The notes under the pieces: generated by a model
Told to the model about the DNA's origin: nothing
The model's input: only the letters and a program-made list of their open reading frames with translations
The model's database searches: none
Program-made: the position numbers and the translations under genes
Assembly (NCBI GenBank): GCA_031761405.1
Contig: JASEVX010000007.1
Location: 39,673,248-39,737,247, forward strand
Length of the DNA: 64,000 nt
DNA from: Serripes groenlandicus
Taxonomy: Eukaryota > Mollusca > Bivalvia > Cardiida > Cardiidae
Direction: 5' to 3'
Part shown: one piece after another, positions 34,133-44,346 of the stretch
How the letters are laid out: each line of letters begins with the position of its first letter
Position numbering within the stretch: the stretch's first letter is position 1

Positions 34133-35401
34133 ATCGGGTCAAAAAGGCCAATTCCTTAAAAGGACCGGGTTAAAAAGGACCAGGTCAAAAATACCTTCTT
34201 TTAATCCACAATACAAGAATATGTACAAGTCGTAATGTAATTTTGTTTTTCTTATATTCATAAATACATTGAGTAAATTGTATCAAAACCCGTATCTTGG
34301 TTATTGTGGTTTGAAAGTTATGTTGCAATTATAATTATAACTGTGGATTATGGCAGCATCGTACGACATCGGTTGGCTTCTGAAACATATTGACTATTAT
34401 ATACAAACATTATGGAAAACATTATGGGAGAAGTTACCATATTGTAGATTTTTGCTCTTTAAAGATCGTTAAACATTATCTATAGAGATTCACTATAACT
34501 TTACCTAGACGTCATCAATGTCGTCTGCTGTATTTGTTTTTTAATTTTTCACAATGTATTTGTTAAACTTAAATAAAATAGAACTAGATATCTCATTTAT
34601 AATTTGTTACTGTTATTTGTTGAATTAAATAGAAAATGTCATTTATATATATTGATATTTTAAATTAATGAAAATTGTATAATGCCTGAAAAACTATCCT
34701 ATTCTTTTACATTTCCTAAACATGCATAAATTCTACTCAAAATTATAAGAGAACTAACAGAATCTCTGGTTGCAAGTTTAAAACGATTATAGTCCAATAC
34801 ACACTTATATGGCTGTATCTTATATAACCTAACATTTAAAGTCGATTCTTTCATAAAATAGTTTAAACAAGAAATATCTTTAAAAAAGATAAACGGCGGT
34901 CAATATGAGAAAACACTAAGAAATGGAACATGCGCATATTATTTGACTTGAATATCAGAAAGGCTCTATGTGTTTACCAAAGGCTAATCGGGCATCTCGA
35001 TCCAGCTTCAGTTTCTATAAATAGATTATCAAGGCCGGGAATACGCCACATGAATGGAGATTACGCGAGGCTCCCAAGAGGTGTATAAGTTTCAATTGAC
35101 GATAAATAACGGAAAACCTATCATGTTATAGAAATAAGTAATATTTTGCTCTTAAATATTATATTTCATACGTTTTCACTGATTCGACATTATTCATTAA
35201 ATACAACATTTGATTGGTCTACAATCTAGATCATGTGTTTAACATAGGTCAAAACTGAGGTAAACAGCTATCGCCGGAAAAAAACAACTTAACTATGAAA
35301 TTTAATACTGCTTTCACAAAGTGTGCCCTTTTAACCCGGTCTTTAGGTTTTCGACCTTTTTGGTAATTGGCCTTTTTAGTTTGGGTACTTTCTGGCCCGA
35401 T
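34133..35401. mobile_element. 1.27-kb non-autonomous element with imperfect ~60-80-bp TIRs
   Basis: The left end ATCGGGTCAAAAAGGCCAAT (with GGACCGGGTTAAAAAGG further in) and the right end in reverse, ATCGGGCCAGAAAG, share AAAAAGGCCAATT and GACCGGGTTAAAA in the same order. The inside is AT-rich and non-coding. No clear target duplication. Confidence 0.6.
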
Positions 35402-35876
35402 TCCATGTTCTAAATTATGAGCGTGGAGAGTGTAGTTTTTGTGGATTTATATATTGTACCGCAACATATATTATATATATATATATATTTATTAATTAAC
35501 TATTGCGTATTTGACGCGATACTAGAACAACCGTAGAGCTAATACAGAACAAAAGAAGACAATATTTGCTAAAACTCGCCTAATATGGACCAAGTCGGCC
35601 AATATGAATTTCTGCCGTTTTCATTGGCTACAAAACTCGCCAAATACGAAATCTGAGGAATGGACCATTTTCATTGGCTGTCGAAACTCGCCTTATACGA
35701 GAATGGTGGAACACAAAAATGAATTAGGTAGCCGTCTTTTTTAAAGATCAACGCATTGAATTGACAAAGTAACCGATTTTAACTTATATTTTCCGCCATA
35801 TTAACCATTAATTGTTTATTTAAGATTATAACTAAAGACTCATGTATTTATAAAAAAGTTGATTAATAAAATACTT
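35402..35876. other. Non-coding, AT-rich
   Basis: Contains a TATATATATA run and two CATTGGCT-linked blocks (AACTCGCC, GGCCAATATGAA) related to the hairpin that follows. Confidence 0.3.
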
Positions 35877-36008
35877 ATTAATTAGGTGATTTCATATTGG
35901 CCGAGTTATTTGTCCTCTGTCAGCAGTATTGTCCTTCGCCCTTCGGGCTCAGGCCAATACTGAATACCTCGGACAAATAACTCGGCCAATATGAAATCAT
36001 CTAATTAA
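35877..36008. repeat. 132-bp hairpin element
   Basis: Arms of 38 bp (TTAATTAGGTGATTTCATAT... and its complement ending at 36008, one mismatch) enclose a second small palindrome CGCCCTTCGGGC at the centre. Likely a small foldback MITE. Confidence 0.6.
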
Positions 36009-36725
36009 TAACATTATAATATTGCCTGCCTGTCGCCTGAGACCTAATAAAACAGAAAGATTGTTGGAAACGGGCACATTTTATTTACATATAGAAGTGT
36101 CTTTTTAGTTTTTACCCTATCCGAGAACTAGTTCAAAAGAACATTATTATTCAATATCGTACTATTACAAAGCGAACAAGTCTTACTTTGCATTTGGTTC
36201 GTGTCGACCTATGTATGTAACATTGGACACTGAGAGGTCAAATATTTTATCCATTCGGCTTTTAACATATTGATTTGGTTCAAACGTAGGTACACATGAC
36301 ATCTTTATCGAAATTTGCTTTTTTTTTTCCAATGAACTTTAATCAGTTTACTATTGAAGAAACATCACCTTTGAATATATATGATCCAGGTTTTTCGTTT
36401 CTTATTGGATTCGTGTGTCTTTTGGAACTCTTATTTTCTGGTGCACATCCTTTCTATATATATATACGCATGCTAAACCAACCTTTTCTCATCCTCAAGG
36501 GGGAGTTTCATGATCTCAAAGTGGGAGATTGGGGTGGGCAGTGGGAAAATTCCGAAAATTCAGCGCTATGAATTTAAAAGTAGACATTTTCACAATATAA
36601 CGGAATTTAGATAACTATGCAGGTACTTTCAATATTTATAGGAAAATAATAGTAAAGTCTCATTTTGAGAATGTTTTCTATTTAACAGAATATTTTCAAC
36701 TTTATGTTAGCATTTAAGTATTATT
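36009..36725. other. Non-coding
   Basis: No recognised feature. The 91-codon ORF at 36296-36571 has no visible family and biased hydrophobic content. Confidence 0.3.
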
Positions 36726-37159
36726 GTAATGTGTAGGGCTAAAGACGCAGAAGATCCCTTCAGCGAAAAGTATACTCAACCCTGAAGGGGTCCACTTTTC
36801 TTTTATATATAGCCCTAAACTCCATCACTTCGAAACGGTGATGTAAATTTGCATATCAAATGCAACGTATACCGAACGTTTTCGTTACACTACTTCCCAC
36901 TCCGAGAAGACTCGTCTCGAGTCGTTGCCTGGGAAACCCATGGGTAAGGCAACTCCGGTATGGCAGTTGTCTTCATCCCACTGCTGCCACCAAATGTAAC
37001 GTGCAGGGCTAAAGATGCAGAAGATCCCTTCAGCGAAAAGTATACTCAACCCTGAAGGGGTCCACTTGTCTTATATATGTAATCCTAAACTCAATCACTT
37101 CGAAATGGTGATGTAAATTTGCATATCAAATGCAACTTATACCGAACGTTTTCGTTACA
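36726..37159 (-). mobile_element. TRIM: miniature LTR retrotransposon (minus orientation)
   Basis: Two ~165-bp direct repeats, 36726-36889 and 36995-37159, begin TGTAA and end TTACA and flank only 105 bp. On the minus strand the 5' LTR (37159-36995) has a TATATAAGAC TATA-like motif. It is followed three bases later by a primer-binding-like site TGGTGGCAGCAGTGGGAT. The internal part ends in a purine-rich GGAGTGGGAAGTAG tract before the 3' LTR. No gag or pol. This is the full layout of a terminal-repeat retrotransposon in miniature. The two LTRs differ at about a dozen positions, so the insertion is not recent. Target duplication not clear. Confidence 0.75.
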
Positions 37160-37309
37160 CTATTTTGGCATGTTTTCATGCATTGATACAAGTAAATAAA
37201 TCGACGGCGAAGTGGTCCTTTTCTTCACAGTGTTTTCATACGTGTCAACAATTTTAACTCAAAATGCCTTCAACCTTTCTATGTCTTTCCTTCAGTTATT
37301 TAAAGCAGC

Positions 37310-38448
37310 ATATCGGATATCTAGGTCAAGTTCGAATATGGGTCATATCGGGTCAGAATCTAGGTCACTAGCTCAAATTGAAGCAAAATCGTGTTAACAC
37401 TGTGGATACTGCATTGATGAAACTTCATCAGAATGTTTGTCTGGATGATATGTAAGTTTAGTTTGAACATGGGTCCTGTTGGGTCAAAAAGTAGGTGATT
37501 GAAGGCAAATCTTGTTAACACTCTAGAGACCGCAATTTTGCTTCAGAAGTTCACAATTTTGTCAGAATGTTTGTCAAAAAGATATCTAGGTCAAGTTAGA
37601 ATATGGGTCATATTTGGTCAGAAACTAGGTCACTACCTGGCTGTAGCTTTTCCGGGAAATCCCTGGAGTATTCGGACAACTTTCCTGGGATACTTTGGGA
37701 TAATCTGACACTTTTCATGGAAACTTCAGTACATTTAAGTGGAAAACCCGGAAATTCCATGGATAAACCAGATCGGTTCCATGGACACCCCGGAACAGTT
37801 CTGTGAACAGCCTGGAATGGTTCCGTGGACCCCGGAGTATTTGGACCATTTCCAGCGTTTCCGCATCTTAACATTAAATTCCATGGTTTTTCCATGGTTT
37901 CCCTGTATTTTCTGTGTATTTTTATATTTTCTGTTAAGAGTCACCGGAAAAGCTACATTCGGGCAGGCCAAATTGAAGGGAAATCTTGTTAACTCTGTAG
38001 AATATGCATTTTTGGCTACAGCAGCTTGACATTTGATGAGAATGTTTATCTAGAATTGTCTAAGCCAGGTTCGAATATGGGTCATGTAGGGTCAAAAGCT
38101 AGGTCATTAGGCCAAATTGAAGGAAAATCTTGTTTAATTCTGTCAGAATGTTTGTCTGGATTATATCTAGGTCAAGTTCGAATATGGGTCATATTGGGTC
38201 AGAAACAAGGTCAATAAAGGAAAATATTGTTTAAACTTCGGAGGCCGCAAGAATGTTGTCTTGATGATATCTAGTCCATGTTGGAATATGGGTCATATCA
38301 GGTAAAAAAATATAGATCAGGTCAAATGAAGAAAAATCTTGTTAACACTGTGGAGGTTGCATTCAGAATAATTGTCTTGATGTGTTTTGCATTGCAGTAC
38401 ATTGTATAATTCAGGTGAGCGAACTAAGGCCATCATGAAAGGTTTTTT
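37310..38448 (+). mobile_element. AGCTCACCTGA-family element, type B core, 5'-truncated, with an insert
   Basis: Type B units (TCTTGTTAACACT, AGGTCACTA, GGTCAAGTTCGAATATGGG) run to a 3' end at about 38410 (TTCAGGTGAGCGAAC, GGCCATCATG). The canonical 5' end is missing. 38225-38405 is nearly identical to 17870-18075, so the two copies share a recent source. Confidence 0.55.
37636..37967. mobile_element. 332-bp MITE nested in the type B element
   Basis: It interrupts the host unit exactly between GGTCACTA and GGCCAAATTG. The ends are inverted: CCTGGCTGTAGCTTTTCCGG and, in reverse, CCTGCCCGAATGTAGCTTTT CCGG. The inside is made of degenerate ~22-bp TTCCATGG-containing repeats. ORFs across it are incidental. 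Confidence 0.6.
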
Positions 38449-38562
38449 ACTGTACATGATATAAAGATCGAAAATTATTTAACCTTTTCCCGCTTGCAGA
38501 TGCATACAAAAAAGACGCATTTTGATGCATCATCATGAAGATTTTATATTTTTGGCCGGATT

Positions 38563-38850
38563 GCTTAAGCAATTCCGGTCTATAGATTGGCGATGTCCGT
38601 CTGTCTGTCTGTCTGTCCGTCAACATTTTGGTTAAAGTTTTAGGTTAGGCAAAATGGTTAAAGTTTCTGGTTAAGCAAAATCTCAGCACAAGAAAGGGTT
38701 GCAAACTTGAAACTTTGCCTGAAGGTAACCAGTAACAAGTTCTATTGATTTCTATTGTTACTTTGACCTTGACCTTAGTTTGTCGATTTTCAAGGTCAAA
38801 TTGCCGACAATCCGGCCTTACCGTCTTCAGCGGTTTCTTGTTGAAACAAA
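38563..38850 (+). mobile_element. GGCCGGATTG-family short element
   Basis: Starts TTTTTGGCCGGATTGCTTAA and ends GACAATCCGGCC, an ACCG/CGGT hairpin and TTTCTTGTT. Subterminal arms are inverted (GGCCGGATTG/CAATCCGGCC). A reverse copy is at 51027-51272. Contains GTCCGTCTGTCTGTCTG and a CTTTGACCTTGACCTTAG run. Same terminal plan as the AGCTCACC and CTCGACTA families. Confidence 0.65.
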
Positions 38851-39582
38851 TTTTTAAACTATTTAGTAACAAAGTTTTTAACTCTTTTTAAAAAAGTATA
38901 AGAGGGGAATGCTTAACTCTATTCTGTAATAATTCTTCCATTTTTTTTTTCATGGTATTTTCTTAGTCTAGGCTACAGCAGATTTCTTGTATGTGGGAAA
39001 GGATTAGTGAGTCAGCCTATATTTTAAAAGGGTTAGTGAGCCAGCCTGAATACATGTGTAATTCCAATTCCCTGAAAGTACAGTAATGTGTTTGCTGTTA
39101 CGACCATTGACGACTTTCTAATGTTGAAAGTATTTATTAAACATGTGTACTTAATGTTAGCTTACATTCCAGTGTGTTGGTCAAGGTGGAGTGCCCTTTG
39201 GCAAGGCACATTTTCTAGCCTAGTACTGGTTTGTTTACCCAGGGATTAAGAATTAGTGAAGTGTCGTCGCGATATAACTGAAATAAAGTTGAAAGCAGCG
39301 TAAAAACCCCAATAAAACAAAAACAAAAAAAATACATTCCAGTGTTTGACAGATCCCTTGATATGCTTTCATACATGCAGAATGCATAGATTTGAAGCAG
39401 ATGACTTTTGAAAATATTGATCAATTTCTCATGTTGCCACAATGATTTCAGCTGTATTCAATAAATTTTCTTTTGTTAAATCAGTGTCCAATTCAACCAA
39501 CTTTATTTAGAGCTAGATCTAAGTGATAGTGATACCCTAATAGTAATAGATAAATACTTAAAAGCATATATTTCATTATTTT
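38851..39582. other. Non-coding with a SINE tail
   Basis: Nothing coding. 39225-39330 carries a SINE-like 3' part, GATATAACTGAAATAAAGTT then GCGTAAAAACCCCAATAAAA, the same tail as at 52270, 58830 and (reverse) 63900. Confidence 0.4.
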
Positions 39583-40050
39583 AAGCTCGACTATGGCGTT
39601 GGTGTAAGACCTTGGATAAGGTTTTGCATGCAAGTTCATATATTTCACCATAGCTCAGTTACTACAAAATGTATTGCATTGAAACTTTCTACAATGTTTC
39701 ACAACTATCACACTTTTGTAAATAATCAAGTTAAATAACTTTATCTTTATTTAATGCAAGTTTTGGCCCTTTTTTTGACTCACATGAAGCAATTCTGGAT
39801 AAAGTTGCGTGCAACTACATTAAGAGTCCATTTCTCAGTACTTAACTACTAACTTGATGCATTGCATTGAAACTTTATAGAACCTTTCCTAACCATCTCA
39901 CCTATGTAAATAATCAAGTAAGATCACAGACACTCTATCCTGCATATAATGCATTGCAAATTATCACCATTTAAGAAATTCTACAAATACATTATAGTCC
40001 AAATCTTAATAAGTGGTGAAATAGTCTTACGGACGCTCTTCTTGTTTTCC
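39583..40050 (+). mobile_element. CTCGACTA-family element copy
   Basis: Starts TTTTAAGCTCGACTATGGC and ends near 40045 (GTGAAATAGTC..., GCTCTTCTTGTTTTCC). The core has two units with CATTGAAACTTT and AATAATCAAGTTAAATAACT, as in 48833-49600. Confidence 0.55.
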
Positions 40051-40920
40051 TTATGTAAATGTCAAAATATTTCTTAACTATTTATATCAACTAAGTCATT
40101 TACTTTATGTTTTACAAAATATTAGGGAAACAAAAATGATGAAATATGCTTATAAGTATGTAAGTATTACTAAGTGCTAAGTAATATGGTTGGTTGAATT
40201 GGACCCACATTTAAAAAAGATAGCCTATAGATAGCAGTCATTTTAACATATTATATTCAATGTTTGGTTATGCTATGTATATTACAATGTAAAATTATAC
40301 TTGCCAAAGGAAATGTTTCACTGGTCCGAACCAAAAGTTACTGGCAAGGGACCATAGGACCACTGCTAATTTCGTAGACTGCTTTAGATATTTTTTCAAA
40401 GAAATTTGCTGTAGGTTTGTTGTATGTGAGGACCACTGCTAATTTCGTAGACTGCTATAGATATGTTTTCAAAGTAAATTACTGTAGGTTTGTTGTGAGT
40501 AAGGTTTAAGATGGGTTTCAATCTGTTTTGAAAATAAGAAGTATGATCTAGTTATTTTGGTATAGTGTTGAAGAACATTGTTGGAAAAGGAGAACAATAG
40601 TTTCTAAGTTATCTCACTTGCTCCGATGACATATATTTTTAATTTTATAAAAAATTGATTGGTACACATAAAGTAACATACTAGTAACATCACTGTAAAG
40701 CCAATTGTTAATAGTATCAATATTTAACCCTTTCCAACATGCAGACACATGCAGCAGATGGCTATCGAAAATGGTGTTTTCAAAATATTACAACCAAAAT
40801 ACCGTCATTGAGATTTTCCATATTTTTGCTTAGGCATTTTGTTGTTTTTGGGAATCGGTTTAATCTTATTTAAGAAAGTCAATAATTATTTGAATTGGAT
40901 GAAATGAAGATTGTTCAGTT
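40051..40920. other. Non-coding; a two-copy 65-bp tandem repeat
   Basis: 40367-40498 is two copies of AGGACCACTGCTAATTTCGT... ending GTAGGTTTGTTGT. A partial TTAACCCTTTCC palindromic-MITE end is at about 40724. Nothing else. Confidence 0.4.
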
Positions 40921-41160
40921 TTAACTCTTTCCCACTTACATGTTCAACAAATCTGCAGCTGAGTACTTAAAAAACATACAGGTCTGCAAAAATATGGAAA
41001 CTCTGTGTAAGTGAAAGAACAATTATGGAATATAGTTGAAAACATGCGGTATAAGGAGAAAGTGCTCATTATCAGCAATTTCTCCTTTTGCCACAATGTT
41101 TTCAGAAGTTTTGTGCTGCAGAGGCATCAGAAAGCGTCTGTATCTGGTATAGGGTTAATA
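40921..41160. mobile_element. Palindromic TTAA/CCCTTTCCC MITE, diverged
   Basis: From AACTCTTTCCCACTTAC to AGGGTTAA, with the central palindrome AGCAATTTCTCCTTTTGCCA and CTGCAG pairs as in the family. It lies about 65 bp upstream of the MRPS33 start codon. Confidence 0.5.
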
Positions 41161-41226
41161 AAATGTGATGCGTTTAAATTTACAGATTATGCAATCATAG
41201 ATGGTTAACAGTTAAGGTAGCACAGC

Positions 41227-41438
41227 ATGTCGAAATCGGAATACGCCATGAAAATGGCTCGGTTGTCAAAACAGATATTTGGAGAGATTGTGACCACAAC
41301 TGACCAAAAGTCAATGAAGGTTGTCAAAATACATCAAAGACTCCCAGCTCATAAAAATCCAGAATATGTGAATTACTACCCACAACTCCGGCCCCTTACT
41401 CGTTTGATGGAAGCTTTACGAAAAGAGGGCTTATATCG
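41227..41438 (+). CDS. MRPS33: MRPS33 exon 1
   Basis: Encodes residues 1-70 plus two bases of Arg71. Ends LRKEGLY|R at the donor GTATTT (41439-41444). Confidence 0.87.
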
Positions 41439-42664
41439 GTATTTACATTTTGTATTTGCTTACAGTTACTTTGTCTTCCTATTTTTAACCCTTTCCCTCA
41501 TACGACAATTCTGCAGCAGACGACTTTGAACGTATTTTGTCAAAAAATAGAAAATCTCTTCATTTGAATGGATAACCTATGACTAAAAGTGGAAAACATT
41601 GTGGCAAAAGGAGAAATTGCTTGTTTTGAGCAATTTCTTCTTTTGTCACTATGTTTTCAAAAGCCATCTGCTGCAGAGGCGTCAGAAAACGTCTATATGA
41701 GGGAAAGGGTTAACCCTTTCTCCATTGTAGATGCAGTTTGACACATTTACAGCAGACTATTTTTGAAAACAATTAGGCTTAAGTTAAGAAAAATGATTAA
41801 ACTTCATTTTATAAAACATTTTTATTTTTCACATACATGTGATATCTTTCCGGAAATCATATCTCTGCCATGGAGGGACACATGTTTGTCCTGGAAGTCA
41901 TAACAAATGGAAAATATTAAATTTAGATGTATAAATTTTTCAATTAAAATAAGCTGGTCTCGACACACTCCATGAAGTACACAGGACATGTTGACAAATA
42001 TCAAGATATTAAGGGGGATTGTGACCACAACTGACCAAAAGTCAATTGAAGTTGTCAGAATACATGTATCAAAAACTCCCAGCTCATAAAAATCCAGAAC
42101 ATGTGAATTACTATCCACAATTCAGGCCCCTTACTCTTCCGATAGAATCGTTAGAAAAGAGGGCTTACATGTTTATTGATATGTATGGATTTACTTTGAC
42201 GCCTTACTTTTAACCCTTTCCCAGTTCCCACTTGCAGATGCGTTTTCACTTTTGTCACATCTAAACGTTTTCAGAAGTCATCTGCTGCAGAGGCATCGAA
42301 GTGTCTGTATGATGGAAAGGGTTAACTGTTTATCCGATTTAGAGTTATTAATATAATCTGTTTTGAAAAATCTTACGAAATAATTGTTGCATCTTGAAAA
42401 CATGTGATTTTAATAACAAATAGGAAACATTTTAAGCCTTTTCACCTTTTCCCGTATTTTTTTCAAAAGGCATCAATTGTTGATTGTATAAAGTACATAT
42501 TTTACATATATTTTTTTATTTGCAGGGATGAACATGCTGATATGTGTGATCTGATGGAGGCTAGGAGGATGGAAAGAGGCATCGTAAAAAAGGTGCCAAT
42601 CAGCATACAGAAACGACTGGATAAAGAAGCAGAAGAAAAACAGAAAACAAAGACGTTTGATTAA
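41227..42664 (+). CDS. MRPS33: Mitochondrial ribosomal protein S33 (small subunit mS33)
   Basis: Exon 1 41227-41438 and exon 2 42526-42664 join (CG|GTATTT ... TTTGCAG|G) to give 116 residues; human MRPS33 is 106. Recognised by SEYAMKMARLSKQIFGEIV, SMKVVKI, the YYPQLRPLTRLMEALRKEGL segment and a basic tail. The protein is a small structural subunit of the mitochondrial 28S ribosomal particle, made in the cytosol and imported. ATG 41227 fits the family start (MSxSEYA). The intron holds MITEs and a broken copy of exon 1. The stop codon TAA 42662-42664 overlaps the TTAA that begins a MITE (42661), so the 3' UTR starts with the MITE. The gene looks intact. Confidence 0.88.
41485..41713. mobile_element. 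Palindromic MITE with TTAA flanks (piggyBac-like)
   Basis: TTAA-CCCTTTCCCTCATA at the left, TATGAGGGAAAGGG-TTAA at the right. The inside is a long imperfect palindrome with TTCTGCAGCAGACG pairs and the core GAGAAATTGC...GCAATTTC. TTAA target and a CCC-starting TIR are piggyBac hallmarks. A second, partial copy starts in the same TTAA at 41710 and runs to about 41840. Confidence 0.7.
41960..42180 (+). pseudogene. Decayed tandem copy of MRPS33 exon 1
   Basis: Matches exon 1 and the start of intron 1 shifted by about 725-730 bp: GATTGTGACCACAACTGACC, CTCCCAGCTCATAAAAATCC, GTGAATTACTA, GAGGGCTTA. It has lost the ATG region, carries indels and in-frame stops and lacks the donor. The MITE at 42210 corresponds to the MITE at 41485, so a block of exon plus MITE was duplicated. 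Confidence 0.8.
42210..42326. mobile_element. Deleted palindromic TTAA MITE
   Basis: TTAACCCTTTCCC ... GGAAAGGGTTAA with the centre missing (117 bp). Counterpart of the 41485 copy in the duplicated block. Confidence 0.6.
42526..42664 (+). CDS. MRPS33: MRPS33 exon 2
   Basis: After TTTTTTTATTTGCAG, encodes DEHADMCDLMEARRMERG and a Lys/Glu-rich tail ending KTKTFD. Stop TAA shared with the TTAA of the following MITE. Confidence 0.87.
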
Positions 42665-42798
42665 CCCTTTCCCGCTTACGACAAATCTCCAGCAGATGAC
42701 CTTGAAACCGTTGAGTTAAAAATGGGAGAACTACCTATATATGAATGAACAATCATTAAATAAAGTTGAAACATCGTGGCAAAATGAGAAATTGCTAG
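42661..42798. mobile_element. Palindromic TTAA MITE, cut short by another MITE
   Basis: TTAACCCTTTCCCGCTTACG begins at the MRPS33 stop codon. The second half (GGCAAAATGAGAAATTGCT) breaks off where the 42799 element is inserted. Confidence 0.6.
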
Positions 42799-42993
42799 AG
42801 AGGACTAGATAAGGGGGAGTAAACTCGTCTGTTCCCAGCAGTAGCTCTCTTATTGCTCATCCAAACCCTATGATGTGGGAACTCTAAAGAATCGAGACAA
42901 TTCTTTTGAGCAACCACAACATTGGGTTAGGTTTAGTAATAAGAGAGTTATTGTGGGAAAAAGACCGGTTTACTCCCCCTTATCTAGTCCTCT
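42799..42993. mobile_element. 195-bp MITE with perfect 26-bp TIRs
   Basis: Ends AGAGGACTAGATAAGGGGGA and the exact complement finishing at 42993. Inner parts are also loosely inverted (CAACAATGT/ACATTG-like, TAATAAGAGAG/CTCTCTTATT). Perfect TIRs suggest a young insertion. Superfamily unknown. Confidence 0.75.
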
Positions 42994-43679
42994 GAAGGTT
43001 TGAGTGTCAAATAAGAGTTTTAGAACATTAAAAATGCCCCTAACCTAGAGCTCTGACCATATTTCTCACAACCAATGATTCTGTGGTACTGTTCAAGTGA
43101 TTGTTAAGCCTGTATTCTATACTACATAGTACATCAATATTATCAGGAAAAAGGTGAATGCCCATTTGCTTAAAGTACTGAAACAAACATCAAAAGAGGA
43201 ACTAGTGCATTGCAGAAAGTGACAATAATTTCATTACTGTTTATTGGGAAATAAATATGAATTCAAAGATTTTCATTAAATTGTTCTTACATAATACATG
43301 CCTTTTTGACACAAAATGAAGTAATTTGCCTTTTAAAACAGTGTGAGAAAAGGTGACTTCTACTCAAATGAATCCTTTCCCACTTACAAATGGGTTTTGC
43401 AAACATGGTGGCAACATGATAAATTGCTCATCATGAGCAATATCTCTTAATACCACAATAAGAATTCAAAGGTCTTCATTACTTGTTTCTAAATAATATA
43501 TTTCCTTTTAAAACAGTGTGAGAAAAGGAGAATTCTCCTTTAAGCTTTTGTCTCGAGCGTAGCTTAAAAAAAACCTTTCCTATGCAGACACTTTTGATAC
43601 ATCTGCAGTAGACAACTTTAGCAAACATTGTGGCAAAAGGAGAAATTCCTTTATTAAGAGCAATTTCTCCAAATACCAC
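42994..43679. other. Non-coding with MITE fragments
   Basis: Partial palindromic-MITE pieces (43375-43450, 43575-43680) and an inverted pair of AAAACAGTGTGAGAAAAGG blocks (43338 and 43512, direct). No gene. Confidence 0.35.
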
Positions 43680-44346
43680 AGTTTTTAGCTCACTTGTCAC
43701 GTAGTATTGTGAGCTTTTGTGATCGCACTTTGTCCGTCGTACATCGTCTGTCCACAATTTCTTGTGAACACAATAAAGTCTTCATTTATTATCCGATGTT
43801 TACCAAACTTATTTAGTACCTAGATATACATGAGAGCTTGATTCCTTTCGAAAACCAGCCAGATCCGTCCATGTATGATGGGTTTATGGCCCTTTAAAAT
43901 TGGCAAAATTGCTATAATCCACCTTGTGAACAAGTTAAAGCCATCATTAATTATCCAATGTTTACCAAATTATACAATAGCTAGATATACATGAGAGTTC
44001 GTCCTTTCGAAAACCAGCCAGATCCGTTCATGCATGACGGGATTATGGCTCTTTAAAATTGGCAAAATTGCTATAATCGACCTTGTGAACATGATAAGAA
44101 CTTCATCTATTATCCGATGTTTACTAACTAATTCAGTAGCTAGATATCCATGAGAGCTCGGTTCTTTTCGAACACCGGCCAGATCCGTCCATGCATGACA
44201 GGATGATGGCCCTTTAAAATTGACAAAATTGCTATAATTGACCTTGTGAACAAGATAAAGTCATCATTTATTATCCGATGTTTACTAAACTTATTCAGTA
44301 GCTAGATATCCATGAGAGCTCGGTTCATTTCGAAAACCAAACTTTT

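Noticed and set aside
36296..36571. 91-codon plus-strand ORF
   Set aside because: Hydrophobic, AT-driven composition, no family resemblance, no neighbouring exon.
37608..37895. Pro/Ser-rich minus-strand ORF
   Set aside because: Lies in the nested MITE built of TTCCATGG-type degenerate repeats.
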